A program made the translations under genes and the position numbers. The notes beneath the pieces were generated by a model. It saw nothing but the letters and a program-made list of their open reading frames with translations, was not told the origin of the DNA and did not search any database. Shown here one piece after another: positions 28,721 to 35,942 of a stretch of 52,584 nt of DNA. The first letter of the stretch is position 1, and each line of letters begins with the position of its first letter. This DNA comes from a virus: IMG/VR virus record IMGVR_UViG_3300032046_000034, positions 1 to 52,584 of that record. The stretch is one strand, 5' to 3'.

Positions 28721-29524
28721 TTAGACTGTGGGCCTCACGCCGACAACGGCCAGCTTGTTTGAGAGAAGTTGAAGATCGCCATTCGCCCACGCCTTCCCCA
28801 GGTCAAGCCACATCCGCAGGATAGCCAGCTCCTTCTTCTCCGCTTCGCTCATGGTATCCTCCTGGTGGGCGAACTCCGCCCATTCCGCATCGGTGGCGTG
28901 GGCTATCGTGTAGGCTTGGCAGCCTAGGAGGCCGCGCCGGTTGACCTCTTGCACCTGCTCGGCGACCGCGGCGGCCCCGACCCCATCGTAGGTCTGGATC
29001 GTGGGGAGTATAGGAATGCCGCCGAAGTCCTTGCCGTCCAGGCAGGCAGAGAAGGCTTTGGCGACGCCCTGCCCGAATGTCTTGGGGTATATCATCGGAA
29101 GCCAGCCAGTGATGTGGCGACGGAGGACCTGCTGGTAGGGAAGATTCAGCCGGTTCCCCCGCGTGTCTACTGAGGCGTAGAGTTCAACGGTCGGATGCCG
29201 AGCACGGAAGGCTGCGATAAGGGTCTGCATCGCGTTTGCGCCCAGTCGTTCCCACTCGACCTCGGCGTTGATGACAGCGGCTACGGCACCGGCGTCTACC
29301 GCGTTCGCCAACTTCTGGGCCTCGCCCTCTGGATTGTTGGGGTAGACGTAGCGCTCGATAAGGAAGGGAATATTGGCCCTCGTAAAGGCCACTTCAACAT
29401 CAGGGTGTCCGTACTTTATGACCATGAAGCGTAACTTGGCATCTACGGCCCGTTGCACACACTCATCAAGTGGAAGCGAACCGTAGGAATTCCACCACGC
29501 GCCCCGACCCTCGGCGATGATCAT
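28721..29524 (-). CDS. Lysin-like glycoside hydrolase (TIM-barrel type)
   Basis: 267 residues; ATG behind GGGAGG. The N-terminal 210 residues alternate strands and helices (MIIAEGRGAWW, FMVIKYGHPDVE, IPFLIERYVYP, AVINAEVEWERLG, VELYASVDT, GWLPMIYPKTF), as in GH25-like or related barrels; the Glu pair in NAEVEWE could be catalytic. A C-terminal helix (TMSEAEKKELAILRMWLDLG) may bind another protein. Position after holins at the end of the late operon supports an endolysin role. Confidence 0.68.
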   Translation of the reverse strand: MIIAEGRGAWWNSYGSLPLDECVQRAVDAKLRFMVIKYGHPDVEVAFTRANIPFLIERYVYPNNPEGEAQKLANAVDAGAVAAVINAEVEWERLGANAMQTLIAAFRARHPTVELYASVDTRGNRLNLPYQQVLRRHITGWLPMIYPKTFGQGVAKAFSACLDGKDFGGIPILPTIQTYDGVGAAAVAEQVQEVNRRGLLGCQAYTIAHATDAEWAEFAHQEDTMSEAEKKELAILRMWLDLGKAWANGDLQLLSNKLAVVGVRPTV

Positions 29525-29541
29525 TATGCGCCTCCCTGGGC

Positions 29542-29571
29542 TTGCCCACATACACGTACAGATGCTATACT
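29542..29571 (+). promoter_or_regulatory. Leaderless promoter for the LAGLIDADG gene
   Basis: TTGCCC (29542-29547), 18-base spacer, TATACT (29566-29571). The expected transcription start coincides with the ATG at 29578. Confidence 0.6.
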
Positions 29572-29577
29572 GATGTC

Positions 29578-30081
29578 ATGCCGCATAAGAGTCCTGAAGT
29601 CCGCCGAGCGTACTGCCGACAATATCATCTTGATCACGCCGGCACCTGCCTTGACTGCGGGGGCAAACTGGGCGGGCACGGGGCGAAGCGATGTCTCGCT
29701 TGCTCCCGGTTGCATCTCTGGGGAGATCGCTCGATGGTGAAGATCGGCACGATTGGCGCCGCCTACCTTGGTGCCCTGATTGATGCTGATGGCTGGATCA
29801 TTAACTTCTTTCTCCCAAAGGCGCAGCCGGGTTCCCGGTGGTCTAGGCGCGCTGGCGTAGCTATGCAACTTGAGAGTGCAGAGGGAGTGGAGTGCATAGC
29901 CGCCATCCTCCGGTTGACTAGGGCTGGCAATATCCGAATCTGGAACCCTGGCGGCCACAGCGGGAAATTGCTCATCTCTTGGAACCTGACGGGAAAGCAA
30001 CGAGTGACCGAATTGTGCCAAGCCATAGCGCCGTTCTCCGTCAAGGCGCAACGGTTCCTGGCTAACTATGCCCCTCCCTAG
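29578..30081 (+). CDS. LAGLIDADG homing endonuclease
   Basis: 167 residues, opposite in strand to its late-gene neighbours. N-terminal CLDCGGKLGGHGAKRCLAC forms a small zinc knuckle. AAYLGALIDADGWI is the single LAGLIDADG motif, so the enzyme should act as a dimer. Later FFLPKAQPGSRW and a Gly-rich strand region fit the DNA-binding saddle. It is a free-standing mobile gene with its own promoter, placed between lysin and holin. Confidence 0.85.
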   Translation: MPHKSPEVRRAYCRQYHLDHAGTCLDCGGKLGGHGAKRCLACSRLHLWGDRSMVKIGTIGAAYLGALIDADGWIINFFLPKAQPGSRWSRRAGVAMQLESAEGVECIAAILRLTRAGNIRIWNPGGHSGKLLISWNLTGKQRVTELCQAIAPFSVKAQRFLANYAPP

Positions 30082-30205
30082 ATTCCACCAGCCCCACCGG
30101 CCTTCTAGGATCGCCATAGTCCTCTCCCCTCGGCCCCCGGCCCCCTAGCGCCCGCGCCAGCAGGCCGATGATCCAGTCCTGCCCTGCCGGGCTGAAGCGG
30201 TTCAC
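30062..30205 (-). CDS. Possible small protein between holin and lysin
   Basis: 47 residues from GTG 30205: NRFSPAGQDWIIGLLARALG then a Gly/Arg-rich end. It overlaps the 3' end of the convergent LAGLIDADG gene by 20 bases. Plausible composition but no strong ribosome binding site. Confidence 0.38.
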   Translation of the reverse strand: MNRFSPAGQDWIIGLLARALGGRGPRGEDYGDPRRPVGLVESREGHS

Positions 30206-30242
30206 CGCGCTCAGGTCGGTGCTCGAGTGCGGCGGGCACCAG

Positions 30243-30440
30243 TTATCGCCAGCCGAAGAAGAAGTGACCGGCTGCCCAGATTGCAAGGCCCGCTCCTGCC
30301 CACCAGCACCAGGGATGGGAGATGATCCAGCGTACCTGCTCAGTGAGTGTGTCCCCGCTCTGCTTGTTGAACCAGACGGCCCATATCTCCAGGGCCAGCC
30401 CAGACAGCGCCCAGACGCCCCACGCGATGCGAGGGTTCAT
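30243..30440 (-). CDS. Holin-like two-pass membrane protein
   Basis: 65 residues; ATG behind GGAGG and overlapping the upstream stop. Two membrane segments: IAWGVWALSGLALEIWAVWF and HPWCWWAGAGLAIWAAGHFFF, with a short polar loop between. Small size, topology and place next to the lysin gene fit a holin. Confidence 0.7.
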   Translation of the reverse strand: MNPRIAWGVWALSGLALEIWAVWFNKQSGDTLTEQVRWIISHPWCWWAGAGLAIWAAGHFFFGWR

Positions 30441-30616
30441 CGCGTCAGCACCTCCAAAACTACTGCCAGCAACGTTCCGGCCACGCCTAGCACGAGCAAA
30501 TAGACGGCGGTCTCGATCCGCCCCATCCGATGCGTCAGGCCGTTGAAGAGGTACTCGTGTATCTCGACGCACTTCTGCTCCACTGTGGCCAGCCGCTCAC
30601 CTTGCGTTGGGGCCAT
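30437..30616 (-). CDS. Holin accessory protein, XhlA-like
   Basis: 59 residues; ATG behind GGAGGG. N-terminal helix (ERLATVEQKCVEIHEYLFN), then GLTHRMGRIETAVYLLVLGV leading into a C-terminal membrane anchor. This is the plan of XhlA-type proteins that assist holins. Coupled to the next gene by ATGA. Confidence 0.7.
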   Translation of the reverse strand: MAPTQGERLATVEQKCVEIHEYLFNGLTHRMGRIETAVYLLVLGVAGTLLAVVLEVLTR

Positions 30617-30840
30617 TCAGTTCCCTCCGATCAGCGCCACTAGCCTGAACTCTCTTTGCGCCCCTCGTTCTCCCGGGCGGGTAACAGCGAATGGTTCCAA
30701 GAGGGCGACCCAGCCGCCGGCTTTGATGTGGGCGGCGCAAGCCATCGCTTGGGGCAGTACACAGCACCCTCCTGCTCGTTCATCAAGATGAGGATCAACG
30801 GCAGGTCTCCCTTGATTCGGAATCGGCGTGCTATCTCCAC
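30617..30840 (-). CDS. Small protein split by a frameshift
   Basis: The first half reads naturally from GTG 30840 (EIARRFRIKGDLPLILILMN) up to about AVYCPKRW. The second half reads naturally in the -1 frame (AHIKAGGWVALLEPFAVTR) to a stop that overlaps the XhlA-like gene start. Neither frame alone looks right throughout. The change lies near CCCCAAG (about 30750). Either one base is missing or frameshifting occurs. Confidence 0.5.
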
Positions 30841-30862
30841 ATTCCTCGTCCATCATGCCCCC

Positions 30863-32104
30863 CTAGATCACCGTCGCCCAACTGCGCCCGCCGCCCCCTG
30901 GCAGGGTCGGCGTGGTGAACAGGCTGTGGTCGTACACGTTGACGTAGGTGAGCCACTGCATCATGCACATGGTCACGCGCCAGGTTATGTTATGCGAGGC
31001 CCCGTTCGGCACCTGGCAGCCGAAGTTTAGGGCGGTCATGTCGGTGATGACCCAACCGCCGGACTTGTAGAACTGACCGGGGACTCCCAGATAGGTTCCG
31101 CCAGGGCGTGGCACGGTGGCGGCGGTTCCCAGGCTGTTATAAAAGGCCCCCGCCCACTTTGTTCCGTCGCCCTCGTCGCGGTGGACGATGTTGCCCACGG
31201 GGCCAGCCTCGCTGATACCTTGTATGACCGTGTGCGTGTCAATCCCCACCGTCGCCTCGGTCTGGCCGTCGCTGACTTGGTGCCTGTTCGCCCAGGGCGT
31301 GATGTTCCGGTTGTAACTCGTGTCGTCGTCGGGGCCGGTGGCGTCAGCCCAGTTCTTGTATTGGTCAGTTGCCTCTGGCGAGCCTGTCCAGTCGTCCTCC
31401 GCCGTGTCCGCGATGGGGAGTTGGCGGTGAACCTCGGGCTTGGGCCAGTCTTTCAGGTGGGGCGCGTCAGCAGTGGTGGTGGTTGACAGGCCAGCTACAT
31501 CATCTAGGGTTACATAAATGGCTGCGTTCGCCACGGCAGGGCAGGTGTACATCACATGAGCACCCGCACCATTGGGAAATGCCCCGATGTCCACCGACCA
31601 CTGCTGAACATCATTGATGAATAACGTTGCCCAGACATGGCTTGTGCTGATTGTCAGGGGGTCTATAAAGAGGCTGACTTCCTTGAACGTGGCGTCATCC
31701 GTCGCCAGGGCATCGGTTGACCAGCCTGTGAGAGCAACCCGGTCGGCCCAGGCAGCAGCCATCTTGACGAGGCATATCTTGCTATCAGTGCCGACTTCAA
31801 GGCCCAGAAGGTTGCCCCCCGCCGCTAGGCATCCTGTCAAGCAATAGGCGAGTGAGGGAATGCCGGATTGTACGGCCCAGGCGTGCCAGTGGCCTATATG
31901 AAGATTCTCAAACGATATGACCGCTCCGGCTAGTGCCGCCTGGCTACCGTTTACATTGATGCGGATAGCACCCACGCCGCTCTTGATGGGCGATGTGACA
32001 TTAGCCCAACCGGCAGGAGTAGCTAGACCCAATGAACCGTCCACCAAGAGGGTCCGGCTCTCGCCACCTAGATACTGGATGTACAGGGGCGCAGCGACGG
32101 TCAT
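30863..32104 (-). CDS. Tail fibre or virion tip protein
   Basis: 413 residues, beta-rich with many Gly, Thr and Asp. ISFENLHIGHWHAWAVQSG and the following strands resemble a concanavalin-like jelly roll; the second half (SYNRNITPWANRHQ, GTYLGVPGQFYKSGGW) is a different beta domain. It is the most distal structural gene before lysis, the usual place for a receptor-binding protein. Specific receptor unknown. Confidence 0.6.
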   Translation of the reverse strand: MTVAAPLYIQYLGGESRTLLVDGSLGLATPAGWANVTSPIKSGVGAIRINVNGSQAALAGAVISFENLHIGHWHAWAVQSGIPSLAYCLTGCLAAGGNLLGLEVGTDSKICLVKMAAAWADRVALTGWSTDALATDDATFKEVSLFIDPLTISTSHVWATLFINDVQQWSVDIGAFPNGAGAHVMYTCPAVANAAIYVTLDDVAGLSTTTTADAPHLKDWPKPEVHRQLPIADTAEDDWTGSPEATDQYKNWADATGPDDDTSYNRNITPWANRHQVSDGQTEATVGIDTHTVIQGISEAGPVGNIVHRDEGDGTKWAGAFYNSLGTAATVPRPGGTYLGVPGQFYKSGGWVITDMTALNFGCQVPNGASHNITWRVTMCMMQWLTYVNVYDHSLFTTPTLPGGGGRSWATVI

Positions 32105-32340
32105 GCGAACACCACGCCTTTGTTGTCCTCGTCATAGGCCGCTATCTCATCGCCCGCCAGCTCAAGGCACCTCAGGCAACGCATGTCATGGGGAACCGGC
32201 CCATAGGTGCAAGGTTGTGCAGGTGTCCCGCAGGCGGCCTCGTAGAGGTCAGCGCGGATTTTGCGCGGGTCCGCCCTTAGCCAGTGCCAGGGGCGCTCAA
32301 CGTCGTTTCGGTCATCAGCCCATTCGCCAGCCCAACTCAT
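32101..32340 (-). CDS. Small protein in the tail fibre region
   Basis: 79 residues; ATG behind GGTGGGGG. PWHWLRADPRKIRADLYEAAC and MRCLRCLELAG suggest a helical protein with a Cys pair. Overlaps both neighbours. Possible fibre assembly factor, but no family is recognised. Confidence 0.62.
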   Translation of the reverse strand: MSWAGEWADDRNDVERPWHWLRADPRKIRADLYEAACGTPAQPCTYGPVPHDMRCLRCLELAGDEIAAYDEDNKGVVFA

Positions 32341-32777
32341 GCCTTCACCCCCACCGCCTTTAGCAGCGCGGCCCACTTGATTTCTAGCACCTGCCAACGG
32401 TCAACCTGGTCCACGGCGGGCATCCCGACAATCTGGGTCGCTCCCCGATGGGCGTCCGCAGCGCACGCGGCGGGGTCTATGAGGGCTCGCAGGGTTGTGG
32501 CCCGGGGCCAGACTACTTTCGCCCTGAGAAGCGCGGCCTTGTAGAGCGCCCTGATCCCGGCGTCGGTGCCGTCGCTGATGGTGATGCCCGCGTGTACCAG
32601 CGTCTTGTCGTTCTCGTCCAGCGTCGCCCAGAAGCAGCCCAGGGGCGGGTCAACGACGAAAATATACCGCTCGCTAGTGATGGCGTTCTCAATAGCCTCC
32701 CATGCCCATACCTGCTTGCGGCTACGCAGGCGCTCGTCGATGTAGGCTGCGTCTTTGATGGTCGCTAGACGGGCCAT
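32337..32777 (-). CDS. Hypothetical late protein
   Basis: 146 residues, mixed alpha/beta. DPPLGCFWATLDENDKTLVH and ISDGTDAGIRALYKAALL could belong to an acetyltransferase-like or related fold, but this is weak. Starts ATG near 32777, divergent from the + strand gene at 32804. Confidence 0.6.
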   Translation of the reverse strand: MARLATIKDAAYIDERLRSRKQVWAWEAIENAITSERYIFVVDPPLGCFWATLDENDKTLVHAGITISDGTDAGIRALYKAALLRAKVVWPRATTLRALIDPAACAADAHRGATQIVGMPAVDQVDRWQVLEIKWAALLKAVGVKA

Positions 32778-32794
32778 GACAATTCCTCTATACT
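32766..32794 (+). promoter_or_regulatory. Near-leaderless promoter
   Basis: TAGACG (32766-32771), 17-base spacer, TATACT (32789-32794). Predicted start at about 32801, two or three bases before the ATG at 32804. Confidence 0.6.
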
Positions 32795-32803
32795 GCCAGC
32801 GAG

Positions 32804-33016
32804 ATGTCCATTCACTACGGCGAATCCCGCGAGCAACCGCTGGATTATGACAAGAAGGGCTGGCAGGTCATTCAGGTTTCGTTGCCCAATGACATCAAGC
32901 CGGGTGAATGGTTCTGTCCATTTCATTCCTGTAGAATCTTCCGCACTCTCCGGTCGCTGCCTTCGGGCGAACTGACCGAAGTCCTCTACTGCCCATCCTG
33001 CCAGCAGCGTAACTAA
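32804..33016 (+). CDS. Small Cys protein on the opposite strand (moron)
   Basis: 70 residues. GEWFCPFHSCRIF and VLYCPSCQQRN form a Cys4 site. It sits inside the late operon in reverse orientation with its own promoter, so it can be expressed when the late genes are silent. Function unknown. Confidence 0.7.
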   Translation: MSIHYGESREQPLDYDKKGWQVIQVSLPNDIKPGEWFCPFHSCRIFRTLRSLPSGELTEVLYCPSCQQRN

Positions 33017-33071
33017 CCAGCCGCTCCTCGATGATGGTCTCTGCGTCTTCGGGCTTCGCTCCGGCGGGCTG

Positions 33072-33884
33072 TCATGTCATCCGTAACCTCAAAGTCAGCG
33101 TTGCGAACTCGCAGGTAGTACAGGAGTCTACGTTCACCGTCAGCGTGGCCCCCGCCGCTATCGTGATATCCGCCCAGTCAACCGTGAGGTCCTGGTTCTT
33201 CACGGCGCTAGAAAGCGTTGGCTTGGTGCCTGTAGCTATCATGGTGTCGGCTACAGTGGGCGGGTGGTTAGCGTAGGAATCGCTCCACAAATCGAGCACG
33301 AGACTGCCCGAAGGGCTGCCCACGAGCGTCCAACCCTCCACGGTACAGCCGGGCATATCGGGAATCTCAATCGCAATGCCGTCTGCAATCTCCGCCCCCC
33401 CGCCGTTGATGTGGATTACGAAGCGGCGTAGGTCGCCCACGAGTCCAGCGAGACTACCGCTTCCCAGGCCAACAATACCATCAAGCCCATCAGCCCCATC
33501 TAGGCCAGGCGGCCCCATCGGGCCAACGACGCAGTTTCCCGGCGGCCCTGGGATTGGGGATGCGTCTAGGCCATCAGTGCCGTCAAAGCCGGGTATGGTC
33601 GGGCCGGCGGCCCCCGGGACTCCCGCTGCTCCCGGAATCGGAAAGCTATCAAAGCCGTCCGTGCCATCGAATCCCGGCGGTCCTACAATGGAGGCTCCGT
33701 CGGCTCCGGCTGGTCCCGCCGGGCCTGTCTCCCCGGCGCCGCCACCTTGAACCGTGACGCGGGTTACGGCTATATCCCCCGCCCGTGTCGCCCGCTCCTG
33801 CCGTTTCTGGCGCCGATCCATGCGCTTGGCGAACGGCCCCAAGCCTTCACGGTGCTCTTGAACAAGCGGCTTTCTTGGCACCAC
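33072..33884 (-). CDS. Collagen-like tail fibre protein
   Basis: 270 residues. Residues about 50-140 are Gly-x-y repeats (GETGPAGPAGADG, GPPGFDGTDG, GAAGVPGAAG) broken by short non-collagen pieces. The C-terminal 120 residues form a beta domain (EGWTLVGSPSGSLVLDLW, DSCTTCEFATLTLRL). Collagen-like stalks make trimeric phage fibres. Basic N terminus probably attaches to the tail. Confidence 0.8.
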   Translation of the reverse strand: MVPRKPLVQEHREGLGPFAKRMDRRQKRQERATRAGDIAVTRVTVQGGGAGETGPAGPAGADGASIVGPPGFDGTDGFDSFPIPGAAGVPGAAGPTIPGFDGTDGLDASPIPGPPGNCVVGPMGPPGLDGADGLDGIVGLGSGSLAGLVGDLRRFVIHINGGGAEIADGIAIEIPDMPGCTVEGWTLVGSPSGSLVLDLWSDSYANHPPTVADTMIATGTKPTLSSAVKNQDLTVDWADITIAAGATLTVNVDSCTTCEFATLTLRLRMT

Positions 33885-33890
33885 AGCCCC

Positions 33891-34262
33891 CTAGATGAAG
33901 CAGATCGTTCCTTCGCCCTCAATCGTCAGCGCAGTAGTCGTGCCAGCGCCGCCAACGAGGAAGTCGGCAACCTCCATGTCCAGGTAGCCGTACCAGTCGT
34001 AGGCCGAGTTGGCAGGAACCGACAGGTCATAGCCGATGACTTCTGTCCCTGCCGCGTTCCCACCCGTCGCGCCCAGCCACAGCCTGAAGGTCGCCGCCGA
34101 TGCTGTCTTGTTGACGATTCGGATATGCCGAATGACCATGTGCGGCTGGGTCAGCGTCAAGCCTACCGGCCCTGCGAGGGATGTGATGTTGCAGTTCAGG
34201 ATGTTCGTCGTGTAGGTCGTGGTCAGCGCGACCGGCCCGAACCTAACAAACTTATCTGCCAT
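33891..34262 (-). CDS. Small beta-rich virion protein
   Basis: 123 residues: VALTTTYTTNILNCNITSL, MVIRHIRIVNKTASAATFRLW, then DLSVPANSAYDWYGYLDME. It is strand-rich like small tail or fibre components. ATG behind GAAAGGAG. No specific family. Confidence 0.62.
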   Translation of the reverse strand: MADKFVRFGPVALTTTYTTNILNCNITSLAGPVGLTLTQPHMVIRHIRIVNKTASAATFRLWLGATGGNAAGTEVIGYDLSVPANSAYDWYGYLDMEVADFLVGGAGTTTALTIEGEGTICFI

Positions 34263-34277
34263 GTTAGTTTCTCCTTT

Positions 34278-35942
34278 CTAGGTGTACTCCACCTGGACAG
34301 CCACGTCGCGCTCGCCGCTCGCTTCATCTGGCTGTAGCGATAGCAGCCGCACCTTCCGGCTGACACCCCCGAAGCGGACGTTGGGCAAGACGGCGGTGAA
34401 GGTATCACCGAGCCCGAGGTCCCAGGGCGCGGATGGGGCCAGCGTCAGGTACAGTTCCTCAGCGGCGTTGGCCGGTGCCTCTAGGGCCTTCTGTGCGGCG
34501 CTGGCCAGCACGGCCTCATCGGTGTCGAGCGGCAGGTTGACCACCACATCCCGTGCCAGCGTCATACCCACAGCCAGGTTGCGCATCTGGACCTCCGAGG
34601 CACCGCCGATGACCGCCGCCTTACCTGCGGCCGACGCAGGCCGGCCCATCGTGGCCGCCGCCGCCGCCCGGTCGCTCACGGCCTCGCCGCCGCCTATGGC
34701 GATGGCGGAGCGGGCAACACCCTGGCTGGTCTCCTTGTAGCTGGAGGCGGTGAAATGCTTGCCCTCATAGAGCGCGATCTCGCGGCTCCGGTCCTGGCCC
34801 CGTCTCTGGCCCCAGCGTAGGGCGATCTCTATCTTCTGCCGGCTGATGATCTCCTCCAGCCACCATTCGTCGCCTGTCTTGTCGGCGAGGTCATTCAGGG
34901 CATCGCCGAGCTGGGCGCTCCCCGCGTCGAAGTCGCCCCGGATCGGACTGCCGGGCTCGCTGGCCTTGCTGGGCCAGACGCCGGTAGGGTTCTGGCTATT
35001 GGCGAGCCGCAGGAGTTGCATCGCTATGACGCCGGCAGCCTGGCCGCTGAAAGAACAGTCCTGGGGCAGGGCGCGCTCGAAGAGCACCTGGGCGTAGGCC
35101 GGGCCGGTGATCTCTACGGTGCCGTCGTCCTTGTGCTCTACGTCGTCGATGCGGCCCAGGAAGGGCGGGCAGCCCGCTTTCGTCGACCGGATGGCCACCA
35201 CGAGGCCCTTGCGGACGGTGTCGCGGTTGGCCTGGGGATCGTCGCGGCTGATGGCGAAGGAGAACGTCCCCGGCCCCTTGTCGGCCAGCGTGTGGACCAG
35301 GAGGCGATTGATGTCATGGGCCGTCCTGAACTCAGCGAGCATGGCGAAGGAGGGGAAGTCGTCATGGACAGTGACGATGGCGGCCCCGCCCTGGCCATCC
35401 TCGTATTCGATATGCAGCAAGGGGGCATTGGCAGACGAGCGATCATAGGAATAGAGCTGGCGGTAGGCGCTCGCGGTTGAGTCGTCATTCTCATGGAATA
35501 GGCTGATGGCGTTGCCGTCCGCCCAGCCGATCCGGTTCACAACCTCCTGGATCACCTGCCGTATGTCGGGGCTCCTCGCCGGGGCCTCGGCGGCGATGCT
35601 GGGGATGTTGTCCCAGTCGACGTAGGCCGTTGTGCGTGTCCGGCTGATGAAGTCAGCATAACTGACAACCTGCGTCGGATTGTCAGCGGCCTCGGCCTTG
35701 ATGGTACTTTTGACCGTCGTGCCGGACTGGGTAGTGTGCCCCGTGTAGTCCAGGTAGGCCCGAATGATCTTGGCGCTACGGGGAATACTAACGGCAGCGT
35801 ATCGAATCCAGGCATGGTTGGCTGCGAGGCCGCTGTGACCAACCAGGACGTAATTCCCGGCTGAAACCCAGCCGCCTGGTGTAACGGCATACCCGTCATC
35901 GGCCCCCGCCGCTACCGGGACCCGGACGACCTTGATGCTCAT
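34278..35942 (-). CDS. Tail protein: beta domain fused to a Gp37-like hub
   Basis: 554 residues. The N-terminal 190 form a jelly-roll-like domain (YVLVGHSGLAANHAWIRYAA, SAKIIRAYLDYTGH, GNAISLFHEND) similar to DNRLRE-type carbohydrate-binding modules. From about residue 195 the protein matches siphovirus Gp37-like tail hub proteins (VHDDFPSFAMLAEFRTAHDI, SFAISRDDPQANRDTVRKG, FLGRIDDVEHKDDGT). It probably joins the distal tail to fibres. Coupled by ATGA to the gene upstream. Confidence 0.75.
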   Translation of the reverse strand: MSIKVVRVPVAAGADDGYAVTPGGWVSAGNYVLVGHSGLAANHAWIRYAAVSIPRSAKIIRAYLDYTGHTTQSGTTVKSTIKAEAADNPTQVVSYADFISRTRTTAYVDWDNIPSIAAEAPARSPDIRQVIQEVVNRIGWADGNAISLFHENDDSTASAYRQLYSYDRSSANAPLLHIEYEDGQGGAAIVTVHDDFPSFAMLAEFRTAHDINRLLVHTLADKGPGTFSFAISRDDPQANRDTVRKGLVVAIRSTKAGCPPFLGRIDDVEHKDDGTVEITGPAYAQVLFERALPQDCSFSGQAAGVIAMQLLRLANSQNPTGVWPSKASEPGSPIRGDFDAGSAQLGDALNDLADKTGDEWWLEEIISRQKIEIALRWGQRRGQDRSREIALYEGKHFTASSYKETSQGVARSAIAIGGGEAVSDRAAAAATMGRPASAAGKAAVIGGASEVQMRNLAVGMTLARDVVVNLPLDTDEAVLASAAQKALEAPANAAEELYLTLAPSAPWDLGLGDTFTAVLPNVRFGGVSRKVRLLSLQPDEASGERDVAVQVEYT

